The position numbers and the translations under genes were made by a program. A DNA stretch of 64,000 nt from Cordylochernes scorpioides (lineage: Eukaryota; Arthropoda; Arachnida; Pseudoscorpiones; Chernetidae). Where the stretch lies: the NCBI GenBank assembly GCA_030710605.1, contig CP092879.1, positions 47,541,008 to 47,605,007 of the forward strand, given 5' to 3'. How positions within the stretch are numbered: the first letter of the stretch is position 1; the number at the start of each line of letters is the position of its first letter. The notes under the pieces are model-generated. The model was given only the letters and a program-made list of their open reading frames with translations. It was not told where the DNA came from and made no database searches. Positions 31,866 through 42,611 of the stretch are shown one piece after another.

Positions 31866-32393
31866 ATGTCCAGTTACAGCTCCATTCCCTCCTACAACCG
31901 GCCCAGCGAGACCCCGAACATCATGACCTTCCTGGACTGGACCACGAGTCCAGCATTGTACCAATGTACATCCCCAAGTACATGCACCAGTAGTACATCC
32001 CCAAGTACATGCACCAGTAGTACATCCCCAAGTACATGCACCAGTAGTACATCCCCAACTACATGCACCAGTAGTACATCCCCAAGTACATGCACCAGTA
32101 GTATATCCCCAAGTACATGCATCAGTAGTACATCCCCAAGTACATGCACCAGTAGTACAACCCCAAGTACATGCACCAGTAGTACATCCCCAAGTACATG
32201 CACCAGTAGTACAATCCCAAGTACATTCACCAGTAGTACAATCCCAAGTACATTCACCAGTAGTACATCCCCAAGTACATGCACCAGTAGTACATCCCCA
32301 AGTACATGTACCAGTAGTACATCCCCAAGTACATGCACCAGTAGTACATCCCCGCCTTTGTCTCATCACATGGTGGAGATGCTGGGTATCTGA
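31866..32393 (+). CDS. Open frame dominated by a 27-bp (9-residue) minisatellite
   Basis: 175 codons. The first 33 (MSSYSSIPSYNRPSETPNIM ...) lie in normal-composition, coding-like DNA. Then about 14 copies of a 27-base unit (31960-32352) encode TSPSTCTSS repeats, followed by a short unique end (PPLSHHMVEMLGI). Because 27 is a multiple of three, other frames also stay open. In the +2 alternative the sequence leading in (VPMYIPKYMHQ) meets a TAG in every unit. I see no domain or signal peptide. It could be a Ser/Thr/Cys-rich protein, or an exon spoiled by repeat expansion. Confidence 0.35.
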   Translation: MSSYSSIPSYNRPSETPNIMTFLDWTTSPALYQCTSPSTCTSSTSPSTCTSSTSPSTCTSSTSPTTCTSSTSPSTCTSSISPSTCISSTSPSTCTSSTTPSTCTSSTSPSTCTSSTIPSTFTSSTIPSTFTSSTSPSTCTSSTSPSTCTSSTSPSTCTSSTSPPLSHHMVEMLGI

Positions 32394-32995
32394 TTGTCTA
32401 ACATGATTTTCTCATCAATATCATTGATATATTCAAATATATAGATGAACCGTTCAACTATAATGATATAAGGATGGAACATTTTAAAAGATTATTAAAG
32501 ATTGAAGTCTCGATATATCATTCCACCAGCACGTATCATCCATCCACTACGCACGCACGTATATTTCCAAAAATTTTGATTTTCAAACAGAAATAATGTA
32601 GCATATTTTTCTCTCGTTATATAGTAGGTATTTAAACTATGTATATAATAACGTGTATATAAAAAATGTATTTATTATTAAGTTGTTAACGTGATAATCC
32701 CGTTGAAGGAATGACAAGTCCGAAAGCTTGAAAATAAAAGTTGTACAAACATTTTAAAAGGTACGAAGAGGGTTGATGATTCCGGGGCAGTAAGGAAAGA
32801 AAAACAGTTTTGGTTCGCTCAAGGACATCTCCAAATGACTCAGGCTCCTATCGCAGTGATAACTACTACCATAATGGAAGTCTGATCTATCTTATCCCCA
32901 CCGCTCAAGTAGGTATATAGTGTCCTAGAGTGCCTTTGTTGGTACTTTTATTCATAAAGGTCAGTTGAAATATTGGTTTGCATATATCTTCTTTT
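32394..32995. other. AT-rich DNA with a weak foldback-family tail
   Basis: No gene. At 32690-32755 GAATGACAAGTCCGAAAGCTTGAAAATAAA shows a small CAAG/CTTG hairpin followed by an A-rich tail; a similar hairpin (GATCCGAAAGCTTT, minus strand) is at 36285-36310. Confidence 0.4.
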
Positions 32996-33234
32996 CTTCA
33001 AATAAAAGACACTTCGGCCAGTAAAACCTTTTATTGTCTCGACAAAAATCCTTTTGTCCTTGTCAGGAGCAACAAAAAATAAAACATTAGGCAAAGCTTT
33101 AGACTTAGAATAATTTCTAACGCTTTGCCTAAAGTTTTAATTTTTGTTCGCTCCTGACGAGGACAAAAGATTTTTGTCGAAACGCCGAGACAATAAAAAT
33201 ATTTACTGGCCGAAGTGTCTTTTATTTGAGGCAA
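32996..33234. repeat. Family G foldback repeat with hammerhead-like core
   Basis: Arms of about 100 bases: left AAATAAAAGACACTTCGGCC, right its mirror ending GTCTTTTATTTGAG. The right arm on the + strand has CTGACGA (33154-33160), a 7-bp stem (GACAAAA/TTTTGTC) and GAAAC (33179-33183). In the left arm the second half of the core is lost. Single-arm relatives are at 12990-13075 and 40265-40345. Confidence 0.7.
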
Positions 33235-33289
33235 TATGAATACCGGCCAGGCAGCCTCTATCTTTACGATCTTCTTTCTTATCTCCACC

Positions 33290-33545
33290 TAATCATATTA
33301 GGGTATCAAGCTTGTAGAGATTGTTGATGGTGTCTACTGGGGATGAGTAGAGCTCATCAACGGATGAGTCAAAACAGTTAATAATGTGTTTTGGGGTTGC
33401 AGGCTGAGAATTACACTTAATACATAGTGGTAAAACCTTGTAACCATTCTGGAAAGTCGTTGTTCGTAGATGACCAAACTTAAGTCTGGAAATCAAAGAA
33501 TGTTGTTCTCTTGGAAGGACAGAACCGGTGCTTGTCCCTCGTTTG
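33290..33545 (-). pseudogene. LINE ORF2 C-terminal fragment
   Basis: Minus-strand frame with the run REQHSLISRLKFGHLRTTTF and CIKCNSQPATPKHIINC, the RLR-GH and CxxC...H...C features near the C-terminus of many LINE polymerases after RNase H. The stop (33293) is followed on the minus strand by ATGATTAGGTGGAGATAAG and GAAAGAAG, a tail that also ends the LINE-derived repeats at 45.5-45.9, 53.3-53.7 and 54.8-55.2 kb. 5'-truncated. Confidence 0.7.
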
Positions 33546-33703
33546 TATATTTCTATATACTATATACTCATATATTATATACCTTACACTATACTACATA
33601 CACATGCATGACATATGTATGCCATACACATATATGTATGAGATATTATATTGAGCTCTTATGCTTCTAAATCCTAAGTTCATTTCGAAATTTGAAATAC
33701 ATA

Positions 33704-34998
33704 CAGAGGGTTTTCACACTTATAGGAAACAAGTTTTATTATAAAATATTAAAAATTAAGACCATATTTGAAAATTTTCAAATGTTCTATTTGAAAGCCT
33801 TTTTGTTTATTCACAGAACGACACCTGATTTTCCACGATAGCAGACACTTTCTGATCATGGTCATACTCAAAAGATCCCATTCTTCCTTTACCACTTTCC
33901 AGAGACCTTCAATTATCCTAGGGTGTCTCTTTCCAAGTGCTCTTTTAATGCATGCAAAAATCCATCGGGGCTAAATCAGGAGATTTTACAGGGTTTCTGT
34001 TCTTTGGAATAATGTTGATTCCTGTTCTTTGCCTTAGATCTTTCAAATAAGCTTGGGTTGAAGATGAGGTATGACTTGTGGCGTTATCATGGTGAAACCA
34101 GACTTTGTTGCTCTGTTTTCCATAGATAGAGGGAATATCATTTAAAATATAGGTTCTAAAATGTTGTTTTGATAGTACTCCGAGTTTATTTTGGCATTTC
34201 TTTCAACTTTTCTTATTTTTAATTTTCCTTCATATGATATACCGCATGCCACCATAAATCCTTTGGGGTAACTTTCGGCACATTCCTTCAACCAAATTGG
34301 CCTAGATTTTCCCACCCTTTTTTGATAGTATATAGCTCTTTTTCTGTCGCAATCGGTTAAATATACCCATGCTTCGTCATATGTAACAATAAATTTCCAT
34401 CTATCAGCAGCCAAGAAATTTTCCTAAAAATATCTGCTGATATTGTGTCGCTAACGAATATGGTTCTGAAACAATTTGTGAACCGCATGTTTTTGTAGCT
34501 TTCAGGCCTAAATCTTTATTTATTATTTTATTTATTTTGTTGACATTGATTTTCTTATTAATTTGGCTATATCTCTTTGTGGCATAGTATTTTCTTTTGT
34601 AATATATTTTTTCACTTTTTTGACAGTTGCAGGAGTTCTCACAGATATAGGGTGATAATCTTTTGTCCATTTCTCCGTAGGTGCTTTGAATAAAAACTTG
34701 ATATTTTTGTCGTGAATAATATTATAAATACCTTTTTATAGAAATGTTGATATCATCTTGTTTGCATATTTTAATTATGTCCAAATAGGTAAGATTAGCT
34801 CTGGAAAGTGGTAAAGGAAGAATGGGATCTTTTGAGTATGACCATGATCAGAAAGTGTCTGCTATCGTGGAAAATCAGGTGCCGTTCTGTAAATAAACAA
34901 AAAGCTTTCAAATAGAACATTTGAAAAATTTCAAATATGGTGTTAATATTTAATATTTTATAATAAAACTTGTTTCCTATAAGTGTGAACACCCTCTG
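33704..34998 (-). mobile_element. Mariner-superfamily transposon with about 200-bp inverted repeats (DD41D type)
   Basis: The ends CAGAGGG and CCCTCTG are flanked by TA on both sides (33702-33703, 34999-35000). The inverted repeats run about 33704-33904 and 34799-34998 with high identity. They enclose a broken transposase on the minus strand. The spacing of the second and third catalytic Asp is 41 residues, as in the rosa-type (DD41D) mariner branch. Confidence 0.85.
33905..34670 (-). pseudogene. DD41D mariner transposase, frameshifted
   Basis: The N-terminal DNA-binding part is at 34404-34670 (RYSQINKKINVNKINKIINK, helix-turn-helix-like). A frame change leads into 34142-34414 with FIVTYDEAWVYL (first Asp) and GFMVACGISYEGKL. 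Another change leads to WFHHDNATSH (second Asp, codon 34086-34088) and SPDLAPMDFC (third Asp, codon 33960-33962). The 123 bases between these two codons equal 41 residues. All catalytic residues survive, but the frame is broken at least twice. Part of the frame enters the right inverted repeat region. Confidence 0.8.
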
Positions 34999-35000
34999 TA

Positions 35001-35515
35001 GTTATTTGTGGCATTAGCATGTCATTTCTTTACAACAATTTAAATTGTCTTAAAGCTCTTTCAATTATATTTTTTTCAAATAAAACATTTCCTTATTGTA
35101 ATGTGAACTTTGAGTAAAATTAATCATTCCTCCAGGGAAAATTGTCTTTTCAATTTTACTCAATATTGATGCAAGGAATTATTTTATAGAACTTTGGTAG
35201 ATATTCCTAAAGGTTGTTGACATTCTCTAGAACCTTTTTAAATCAACTTTAATAAATAAGATAATGATATTATAGAAAGCCCCAACTTAAGATATCGGCT
35301 AAAAGATGTCTAGTCCATGTTTTCTCCTGGAATTGATCGGTTGGATTTTGAAGGTTAAATTGTGTCAGATCAAGTTTTTTTGAACGTTGTCTTTAGCGGT
35401 ACCAAGATAAGAGGAAAAGAAGGATTGGTAAGTGTAACAATATTTTTCAAAAACCTGTGTTCAGCTGGCCCATCTGATATAACTTCTATGTGCTCATGAT
35501 TCAGAGACACAATAT
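35001..35515. other. AT-rich DNA with LINE-like scraps
   Basis: No gene. CCTGTGTTCAGCTGGCCCATC near 35453 resembles part of the LINE-derived repeat at 45.6 kb. The rest is unassigned. Confidence 0.4.
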
Positions 35516-36150
35516 TGACACGTGGAAAATTAGGAAAGACAAACTTCAGGTTGGCACAGCAATTTATTTAAGGCAAGAACAAATTATGAATGATAAACAA
35601 AAGATAAGCAATGAGGGAAGTTTACAGTTTAGCAAAATATAAACATAAATAATGATACTCTGTTAATAAAATAATAAATACTTTTTGCTACATAGCTCCT
35701 TCACTATGGGAGCTTGCAATTATTGTAGTTACTGGCCTAGATCTGACGTGCTTCTTCCAAGAATTCCATCGAAGTCTTGTCCCTAGAACCTTTGCGTCCT
35801 TTTTCTTGCGGCGTGAAGAGCGGCTTTGTCGTCGTATCTCGTCTATAGGGACATCGTCATCTCTGAAGGAATTGTTGGCTTTGACACGACGGTGAATCTT
35901 GGAGCCAGTCTCGGAAAATGTAGATCAAAGAAACCATGGCTTCAAAGTCTTCTCGGCGATCTTCAATTTGTCTTCCCTAACTTATTCGGCATCTCCACCA
36001 AAATGCCACGTGGAAAATTATGGAAGACAAACTTCAGGATGAGATATCAATTTATTTAAGGCAAGAACAAACTATGAATGATAAACAAAAGATAAGCAAT
36101 GAGGGAAGTTTACAGAGTAGCAAAATATAAACATAAAATTCTTTGCTACA
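35516..36150 (-). mobile_element. TRIM (miniature LTR element) with tRNA-Ala primer site
   Basis: Direct repeats 35516-35692 and 36004-36150 start TG(A/C)CACGTGGAAAA and end TTTGCTACA. ATAT flanks both sides as a 4-bp target duplication. Just inside the right-hand repeat, on the minus strand, TGGTGGAGATGCCG (about 35985-36000) is complementary to the 3' end of tRNA-Ala (CGGCATCTCCA plus CCA). The internal 310 bp has no gag or pol, so it depends on another element. The right-hand LTR is about 30 bp shorter through an internal deletion. Confidence 0.8.
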
Positions 36151-36540
36151 ATATTAACAGCATCTTTATTCCAGGTTAGAAGCGGCTGTACATACTGTCT
36201 TTTCCTCATGTCATAGAAGGTCATTTATTATTGTAAAAAATAAAAATATAAAGGGTAGCAATACGTTTTTTTATTCGTGAAAAATTAAAGCTTTCGGATC
36301 TTTATAATCCTTCTACATGCATTCACAGGCTTGTACTTTTCACAAATAAAGAAACGCTATCGTTTATATTTTTATTTTATAGATTTTTTCTCTTTTAATG
36401 GAATTTAATATTGAAGCTAAGTCTTCTGCTACTGATTAGAGCCTCTAGTCTAAATGGTGAATAGAATTTCGGTTCCAAAATTACCTTATTAGGTACCGCT
36501 CAACAAGAGCAACCTAGTTTATGATAATTGAAACAATGAA
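36151..36540. other. Unassigned, with a LINE-like scrap
   Basis: 36170-36235 resembles the TTAGGAGCGGCTGCA block of the LINE-derived repeat (45.66 kb). The rest is AT-rich, with a hairpin-tail fragment at 36285-36310. No gene. Confidence 0.4.
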
Positions 36541-36570
36541 TGATATGTGAAGGTTATTCACATATTAAAC

Positions 36571-36645
36571 AAAATGTTAACGCGGGATTCAATCCCGGTT
36601 CATGGCTGTCGGGAATCGAGGGTGTTACCCACTCGTCCACCGACT
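36571..36645 (-). repeat. tRNA-like Pol III promoter unit (SINE head or tRNA pseudogene)
   Basis: The minus strand has an A box (TGGACGAGTGG, 36629-36639) and a B box (GGATTGAATCC, 36585-36595) at tRNA-like spacing. The T-arm pairs (CGGG/CCCG with a 7-base loop). The acceptor stem and anticodon arm do not form properly, so it is not a working tRNA. A tRNA-derived SINE head is most likely. Confidence 0.5.
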
Positions 36646-36775
36646 TTTGTATTTTGAGAATAGAATCACATTCTACTTTCCTCATAGCATTTTTAGAATT
36701 TGACCAAAGTGGTTGTTCAGAAAAGTGATCGTCTTTTATTGTTTTAATAGTTAGGGCATTCTTAGGAGTTCTCAT

Positions 36776-37529
36776 TGAGTCAAAATATCTTTCTCAAAAA
36801 TAAAGAAAGGTGTTACTTACCTTCACCCAATAATGTAAACACACACAACACAACACAACACACAACAACACACACTTACACAACACACAACATAGATTAT
36901 TTAATTCACAACCATGTTTAAAAATCTAATAAATTTATTTTTACAAATATTGTTAGTGAATTGTCTATATGTTAGAAATGAAGAGACAACACAATATATC
37001 ATTTAATATTCATATTATTGCATCAATTATACATAAAAAAATATATTGATTAAAACAAAATCAATTAATAAAAGAAATTACATAGTAATTAAAATTTAAA
37101 AGTCTAAACTAAGAATGTAATCCTAATTGGTCATGATTATAACCATTTTAAGGTTACTGTGACCATATTTGCCGTATTTATCAAACATAGCATGGTGATT
37201 GGTCAATCAGCTGACCAATCAGGATAACTATATGCCAGATAGATAGCGTAGAAGAGATAACCTATATGGTTAGGTAACCCTCTTCTCAATTTACATAAGT
37301 ATATATTTAAATATAATCTTGTTTCAATGCACTTGCATCAATCTCACCAAACCACCAGCCTGGGACTGTGTCAGGATACAATTGAAGAAATACATATATT
37401 CCTTGTAGCCAAGTACGTCCTTTATTCCATTCTCCATTCCCAGTCAGGGATGTAGATCTGCACAGAGAAGCAGACATGTTACACAGATACTTAAGTTTTC
37501 TGTTTGTAAAAAAATATATATATATTATG
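36776..37529. other. Intergenic AT-rich DNA with CA-rich microsatellite
   Basis: 36838-36892 is a CACAACACAACAC-type microsatellite. 37185-37275 contains GGTCAATCAGCTGACCAATCA-like repeats. No gene. Confidence 0.5.
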
Positions 37530-37795
37530 AAAAAAGGCATCTTCTTATCGTGCAACTAAAAGTTTCTGATGGCTTGCGCCATCTATCGGAATAAATATCA
37601 ACTATTCTCGTTGATTTTTAATTATTCCAGAATTGGCCAAATACCCATTGTTGATTAATCAAGAAAAGTTAACCACGGACATCTTTCGGGCTGTTGGCCC
37701 TCTGGAATAATTAAAAATCAACGAGAATAGTTTATAATTATTCCGATAGATGGCGCAAGCCATCATTCAGTTGTACGATAAGGAGATGCCTTTTT
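37530..37795. repeat. Family D foldback repeat
   Basis: Palindromic: the ends AAAAAAGGCATCT(T/C)CTTATCG and its complement, the inner block GATGGC(T/G)TGCGCCATC and TTGATTTTTAATTATTCC occur in both arms. The minus strand in the centre reads GGGCCAACAGCCCGAAA, the hairpin-plus-GAAA half of the hammerhead-like core; the other half is lost at the fold. Related copies are at 48110-48325 and 50855-50912. Confidence 0.75.
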
Positions 37796-38700
37796 ATATT
37801 ATTTATGCACCTTATCCCAGTACAATATCACATTTGTACTATTTTTTCATATATATATGTGTGTTGTAATGTAGTTGTTGTTGCTGTAGGATGACTGTAG
37901 TGTGGCATGTTGGTTGCAGTCGTGGTGGCCACAATGTTTAGAGTGGGTTCAGACGTGATTGTACAAAAGGATGAGGCATGTTGGATGTCACCATAGAGAT
38001 GGCGAGATAGTAAGTGAAGCCGACACCGGTCAGGGCAGATCTGTCTAGAGGGGTCTGTCAATCCTCGTATCTCAAAGCGGACTAATCTGTTTGAGTAAGA
38101 AAGGGGCACACCTGGGAACCCGACTTGTTTTTCGGACATTTTTCCTCTACAGGCGCCTACTCTCACTCACTCGAAATTTTATTTCTGTTACTTTAGCAAT
38201 TACACTATAAATATACAACACATGGGGACATAGATATATTGGAATATATTACAACATATATGTAGCCGCGATGTTGACTTTAAATAATATTAAATATGGA
38301 GAGTGAGATATGCAAAGTAAATAAATATGTGCGTTGTCCAGTAAATATGTAAATAGAGATGCTGTCACCGATGAAGAGTTTGAAAGAAAACCGCTAGTGG
38401 GTCTTTAAGAGAGATTGTTATTGAAACTACTCTATTACAACGGTTATACAAAATCGAAACTCTTCTAGACGCGTATGATTCTTTTTTAAATCAAAATTAT
38501 ATATATATTAATGCCCTTATTGGATAAATGAATTTACCATTGCAGAGTAATGGCAGTAGAAAATGGTTTAAATAAGAATCATATGGGTCTAAAATAGTTT
38601 TAATTTTGTATAACACACAGATGGCGTGTTAATGCTTCATATTATAACACGGTTATATAAGGTCAAAAATAAAATAAATATAAAAAAGGAGATCATATAA
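37796..38700. other. Intergenic, with an imperfect foldback copy
   Basis: 37798-37830 mirrors 50808-50845 (GATATTGTACTGGGATAAGG), so the family D unit is larger than its palindrome. 37870-38170 is less AT-rich and unassigned. 38440-38660 is a worn copy of the palindrome at 50151-50286 (GACGCGTATGATTCTTTT, AATGGCAGTAGAAA). No gene. Confidence 0.45.
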
Positions 38701-38704
38701 TATA

Positions 38705-38881
38705 CAGTTAAATCTGTCTATAGTGCCCCCTCTTGGGACTCACCAAAATAGGGTGCTATAGAGAAGGGGTGTTATAGACAGGTCACTTTTAATGTAAATC
38801 GCATCGTACTACTTATTTAAAATCGGGCGCTATAGAGAGGAAGGCGCTATTTAGAGGGAGCGCTATAGACAAGTTTAACTG
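38705..38881. mobile_element. MITE with CAGTTAAA(T/C)CTGTCTATAG ends, copy 1
   Basis: 177 bp with TA on both sides. The terminal inverted repeats are of the pogo/Tc1-like kind. The inner sequence is also largely palindromic (GGTGCTATAGAGA, GCGCTATAGAGAGG). Same family as 40778-40969. Confidence 0.8.
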
Positions 38882-38979
38882 TATATATAAATATGATATA
38901 AAATGTATATAAATAATTGATAAACATATATTCGTATATGTAATACATATATATAGTTTTATTAATGGTGCCCACCGCG

Positions 38980-39627
38980 GGAAAGACTCCGCCATTGATG
39001 GGGGGACCGCGAGAGTTCTTTCCCAAAGAGCGGGCAGGTTGATGTGGTAGCTGGAATTTCTCACCTTAAGGCCAAGATGGTATTTGAAGATGGGGCCACA
39101 CTCGCCACGGCTCAGCAACTCCAATGTCTGTAGGTCAGCGTTCCATTGCTGGCAGGCATCGAAGCAGGATGGTCAGGATGGAGTGAGGCGTGGAGTGTCA
39201 GCTAGAAGGCGATGGTTGCCGATAAAATCAAGAGCGACGCAGGTCGGCCCAGAAGATGGAGCAGGGGACAGCCACGGTGAGGTCCACCAGGCAGCCAAGC
39301 TTTCCAACAGTATGCTCCAGCAGCCGTATCGTGTCCAGAACTCGGTGTGCGCACTGGCTAGTTAGGCGGATAATGGGCGTTGTTGAGACCCGAAGGACGA
39401 TGGGCTCCGCCTCCTGATCCACATGATAGCTGGAACTGGCGTTTTCCTACAGGAGACGCTGGCAGAAGGCCCCCAGGTATTGCCCGTCCAGGAACGTGGC
39501 TCGCATTGAGAGCGCTAGGGTAGATTCACCATCGGAGAAGTCACCAACAGTCGCCATAGCCAGCAGATCTGATGGCCTCAGGAACCTGTTGTCGCCTTGA
39601 AGGCGCAGGAACATCAGGCTAACTTTG
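38980..39627 (-). pseudogene. Decayed exon of an unrecognised gene
   Basis: GC-richer, coding-like minus-strand block. A plausible acceptor (polypyrimidine then TTTAG at 39628) opens it, and a consensus donor AAG|GTGAGA (boundary at 39065) closes it, giving a 563-bp exon. Its translation begins KVSLMFLRLQGDNRFLRPSD and continues past an in-frame TAG (near 39447), one frameshift (near 39235) and a TGA (near 39170) to FKYHLGLK at the donor. Both stops are one transition away from CAG and CGA. I do not recognise the protein. It looks like a broken gene copy, or a real exon damaged by assembly errors. Confidence 0.5.
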
Positions 39628-39639
39628 CTAAACATTGAA

Positions 39640-40260
39640 GAAAGAATATATTCAATTTTAGTGTTCTTACTTGAATAATATAGTAAATTAAACCTAACGA
39701 TAGAATTTAATTATTTCTATATGTGGTAAATAGGGGTTTAGACATTAAAAAATACTCTTATTATATAAATCTATCATCAAACCAATACTTTTACATATGA
39801 AACTAAATTTTAGTTTTCATTTGAAAATAAAATAGAAATCAATCGGTGAAAGATTCGAGATGTTAATGTGGATTTGATGGCAAAACTTCAAGCCATCTGT
39901 TACTGGACTGCCCAATATTTCAAGATTACAAACTTCAAAATAGAATAATAGAATCTAAACATAGCAGACTCCAGCAAAGAAACCCATCCCAGGACACTTT
40001 ATTTTTCCGTTTATCATTACTCTTCACAATTCATCCTTTCATACTTCATCCCTAAGGTTAGAAATAATCGTTATTTCTCCTTAAAATAAATTTCGATTTT
40101 TCGTTCAAAAGAAACATTTGCGAGATAATTGTCAAACGTCGTTCTACAAAGATACCTATATTAAGTTTAACTCCTTTTTGCAAATATATATTTTAAAATT
40201 CTTGCAAAGCATTTAATATTCCTCTGTCAATTTTCTAAATGATGTATACAAATTAAAGCT
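39640..40260. other. AT-rich DNA with a foldback-family fragment
   Basis: 39985-40140 repeats the inside of the element at 31257-31505. The rest (39640-39985, 40141-40260) is unassigned. No gene. Confidence 0.5.
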
Positions 40261-40261
40261 A

Positions 40262-40590
40262 CTTCGGCTAGTGAATCACTGGCCGAAGTATCTTTAATTT
40301 GAAGAACTATGAATTCCGGCCAGGCAGCCTCTATCTTTACAATGATGAATACACGTGCTTGTCGAAATCTACATGTCTTGGAAATATTGTCACGGTAGAG
40401 AAGACAAGTGTTCCAAAAGATTAATAAAATATAATTTATTAAATAAACTTATTTAATTAAAAAGGCATATATTGCATCAAAATATCATTTATTTTACCAA
40501 TATTTCAGTTGGCTGAACGCCAAACTTTATCAAGGTGTTATAACATATTTTGACCCAATATATGCCTTTTTAATTAAAGATTTATTTATG
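40262..40590. repeat. Fragments of foldback families G and F
   Basis: 40262-40345 has the family G end (CTGGCCGAAGTATCTTTAATT, CCGGCCAGGCAGCCTC). 40455-40585 has a family F arm on the minus strand (GTTGGCGTTCAGCCAAC-type hairpin, AATATATGCCTTTTTAATTAA). Confidence 0.6.
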
Positions 40591-40777
40591 GATCGCTCTA
40601 TTTTTAAAGAAATTAAACTTATATATTGCAAAATGTGTCAATTTATTTTACAAGTGGTAATTTACAAGCATGGTAAGGGGTGAAACTATGCAAATATTTA
40701 TGATAATAAACTGACAACAGAATATTCGAAAATAATTATTCTGTGTGTGTGGGAATAGTTTTATACTTTCCTATATA

Positions 40778-40969
40778 CAGTTAAACCTGTCTATAGCGCC
40801 CCCTCTAAATAGCGCCTCCCTCTCTATAACGCCCGATTTTAAATACGTAGTACGATGCGATTTACATTAAAAGTGGCCTGTTTATAGCACCCTCTCTCTA
40901 TAGCACCCTATTTTGTTGAGTCCCAAGACACGCGCGTCTATACACTCGTCCTATAGACAGGTTTAACTG
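40778..40969. mobile_element. MITE with CAGTTAAACCTGTCTATAG ends, copy 2
   Basis: 192 bp, TA on both sides. The ends and internal blocks match 38705-38881 in inverse order. Confidence 0.8.
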
Positions 40970-41409
40970 TATATATAATCGTTAGCAATATTGGAAAAGA
41001 ATAATTCTAATCTCATATAACTTTGATGTAGACATCTAAATAAGAGGCTATGCAACTCATGTTCTACTAGACGCTAATGTAAAATAAAGTTGTAGTATGA
41101 TCGGTTAATGTTTTGTAATACTACGTGAATACTGTATTAGGATTATATAATTATAGAAAACTATACCACTTACCTCTATAAAAAGTCATTTGGTCCAATA
41201 TTTCACCAGGTAGATCCTTCGAAACCTGGGAAATAAACAAGAACTTATTTTTAAGACCAAAAAATAAATGAATGCACAATTGTGAATATTTACTATTTAG
41301 CAATTTACAAGTGTAAAAGTCAAGTACAAAGAGAAATAACGTTGAATTCGTATATATACATAGTGTAATCAATAATTTCCAGAAATGCTAAATATTTAAA
41401 GAAATACAA

Positions 41410-41592
41410 AAGTATAATAAAGTTTTATTTAAAATTTCTCAAAATAATCACCGTCACTATCTATACATTTGTTCCATCTTTTTTTTCCAGATATCAAAAT
41501 ACCTCTGAAAATCTTCATCTTTTAGGCTTTTCAAAATATTCTTCGTATTATCATTTATTTCAGGTATTGAGTCAAATAATATCTATAAGTGT
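41410..41592 (-). pseudogene. Mariner transposase C-terminal fragment
   Basis: The minus strand reads DEDFQRYFDIWKKR, then (after a one-base excess in a run of eight A) WNKCIDSDGDYFEKF and a stop. This is the usual mariner C-terminus (F-x-x-W-x-x-R-W-x-x-C-I-x-x-x-G-x-Y-F). Only about 60 residues remain. Confidence 0.7.
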
Positions 41593-41689
41593 TTATTCCA
41601 TGTGAGAGCACACACTTCTTCACACAAAGCTAACAAAATTTAAATTTATATTCATCTTCAATATAGTCCATACCTGATAAAATCCCTCT

Positions 41690-42290
41690 TCATTTGTTTT
41701 TGGATTTTCCCGTTGAACATCAAAATTTGCTCAAAAGCTCGCGCAATACCTTATTATAAAGAAATTCTTTGCCCAAAGATCTTTTTTTTTTTTTATCCAC
41801 ACCCGTTAAAATTTCATTTGTTTTTTGGAATTCCCCGATGAAGAGCAAAAATTTCTCAAAAGCATGCAATACCTTAAAAATCCCAAAGATCAAGTTTTCC
41901 TTATTCATGCCCTTATCCATCTCTCTTCATTTGTTTTTGGATTTTCCCGCTGAAGAGAAAAATTTGCTCAAAAGCTTGCAATACCTTAAATTAAAGAAAA
42001 TATATTTTTCCAAAGATTAAGTTTTTCTAATTCATGCCCTTATCCATCTCTCTTTATTTGTTTTTGGATTTTCCCGCTGAAGAGAAAAATTTGCTCAAAA
42101 GCTTGCAATACCTTAAATTAAAGAAAATATATTTTTCCAAAGATTAAGTTTTCCTGATTCATTCCCTTATCCATCTCTCTTCATTTGTTTTTGGATTTTC
42201 CCGCTGAAGAGAAAACTTTGCTCAAAAGCATTCAATACCTTAAAGAAACTCTATTTATCCAAAGATCAGTTTTTTTTTTATTCGAAACTC
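41690..42290. repeat. Tandem repeat, about 120-bp unit, about five copies
   Basis: Units carry TTCATTTGTTTTTGGATTTT, CCCGCTGAAGAGAAAA, TTGCTCAAAAGC and AATACCTTAAA. The copies from 41915 on are closest to each other; the first two are more diverged. Confidence 0.8.
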
Positions 42291-42611
42291 TTTTAAATAT
42301 AATTGGCAAATGAATATATTCAAACACTTTCTGAGAAATATCGTTACTTGTCAACAAAGGCTATACCTTACATAAGGTGACATTTTATGATGTCTTACAT
42401 ACAATATCCTATATTCATTTCAAATGAAGGCTCATTCAACTTTTTATAGGATTTGTTTCATCACCGTTCATTGCCAGTCCTACCTAAATGGATTGAGACA
42501 TGTCATATTCATCAAATTAAAGCTTGAAGAGTTAAACCAAGACCAAAAGGCTGATAAGATATATACAACTATGAAAAAATAAAAGAAAAAATAAAAAGGT
42601 CAGGTATGGAT

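Noticed and set aside
36554-36775. 73-codon minus-strand frame.
   Set aside because: It runs straight through the tRNA-like A and B boxes; a Pol III-derived repeat explains the sequence better.
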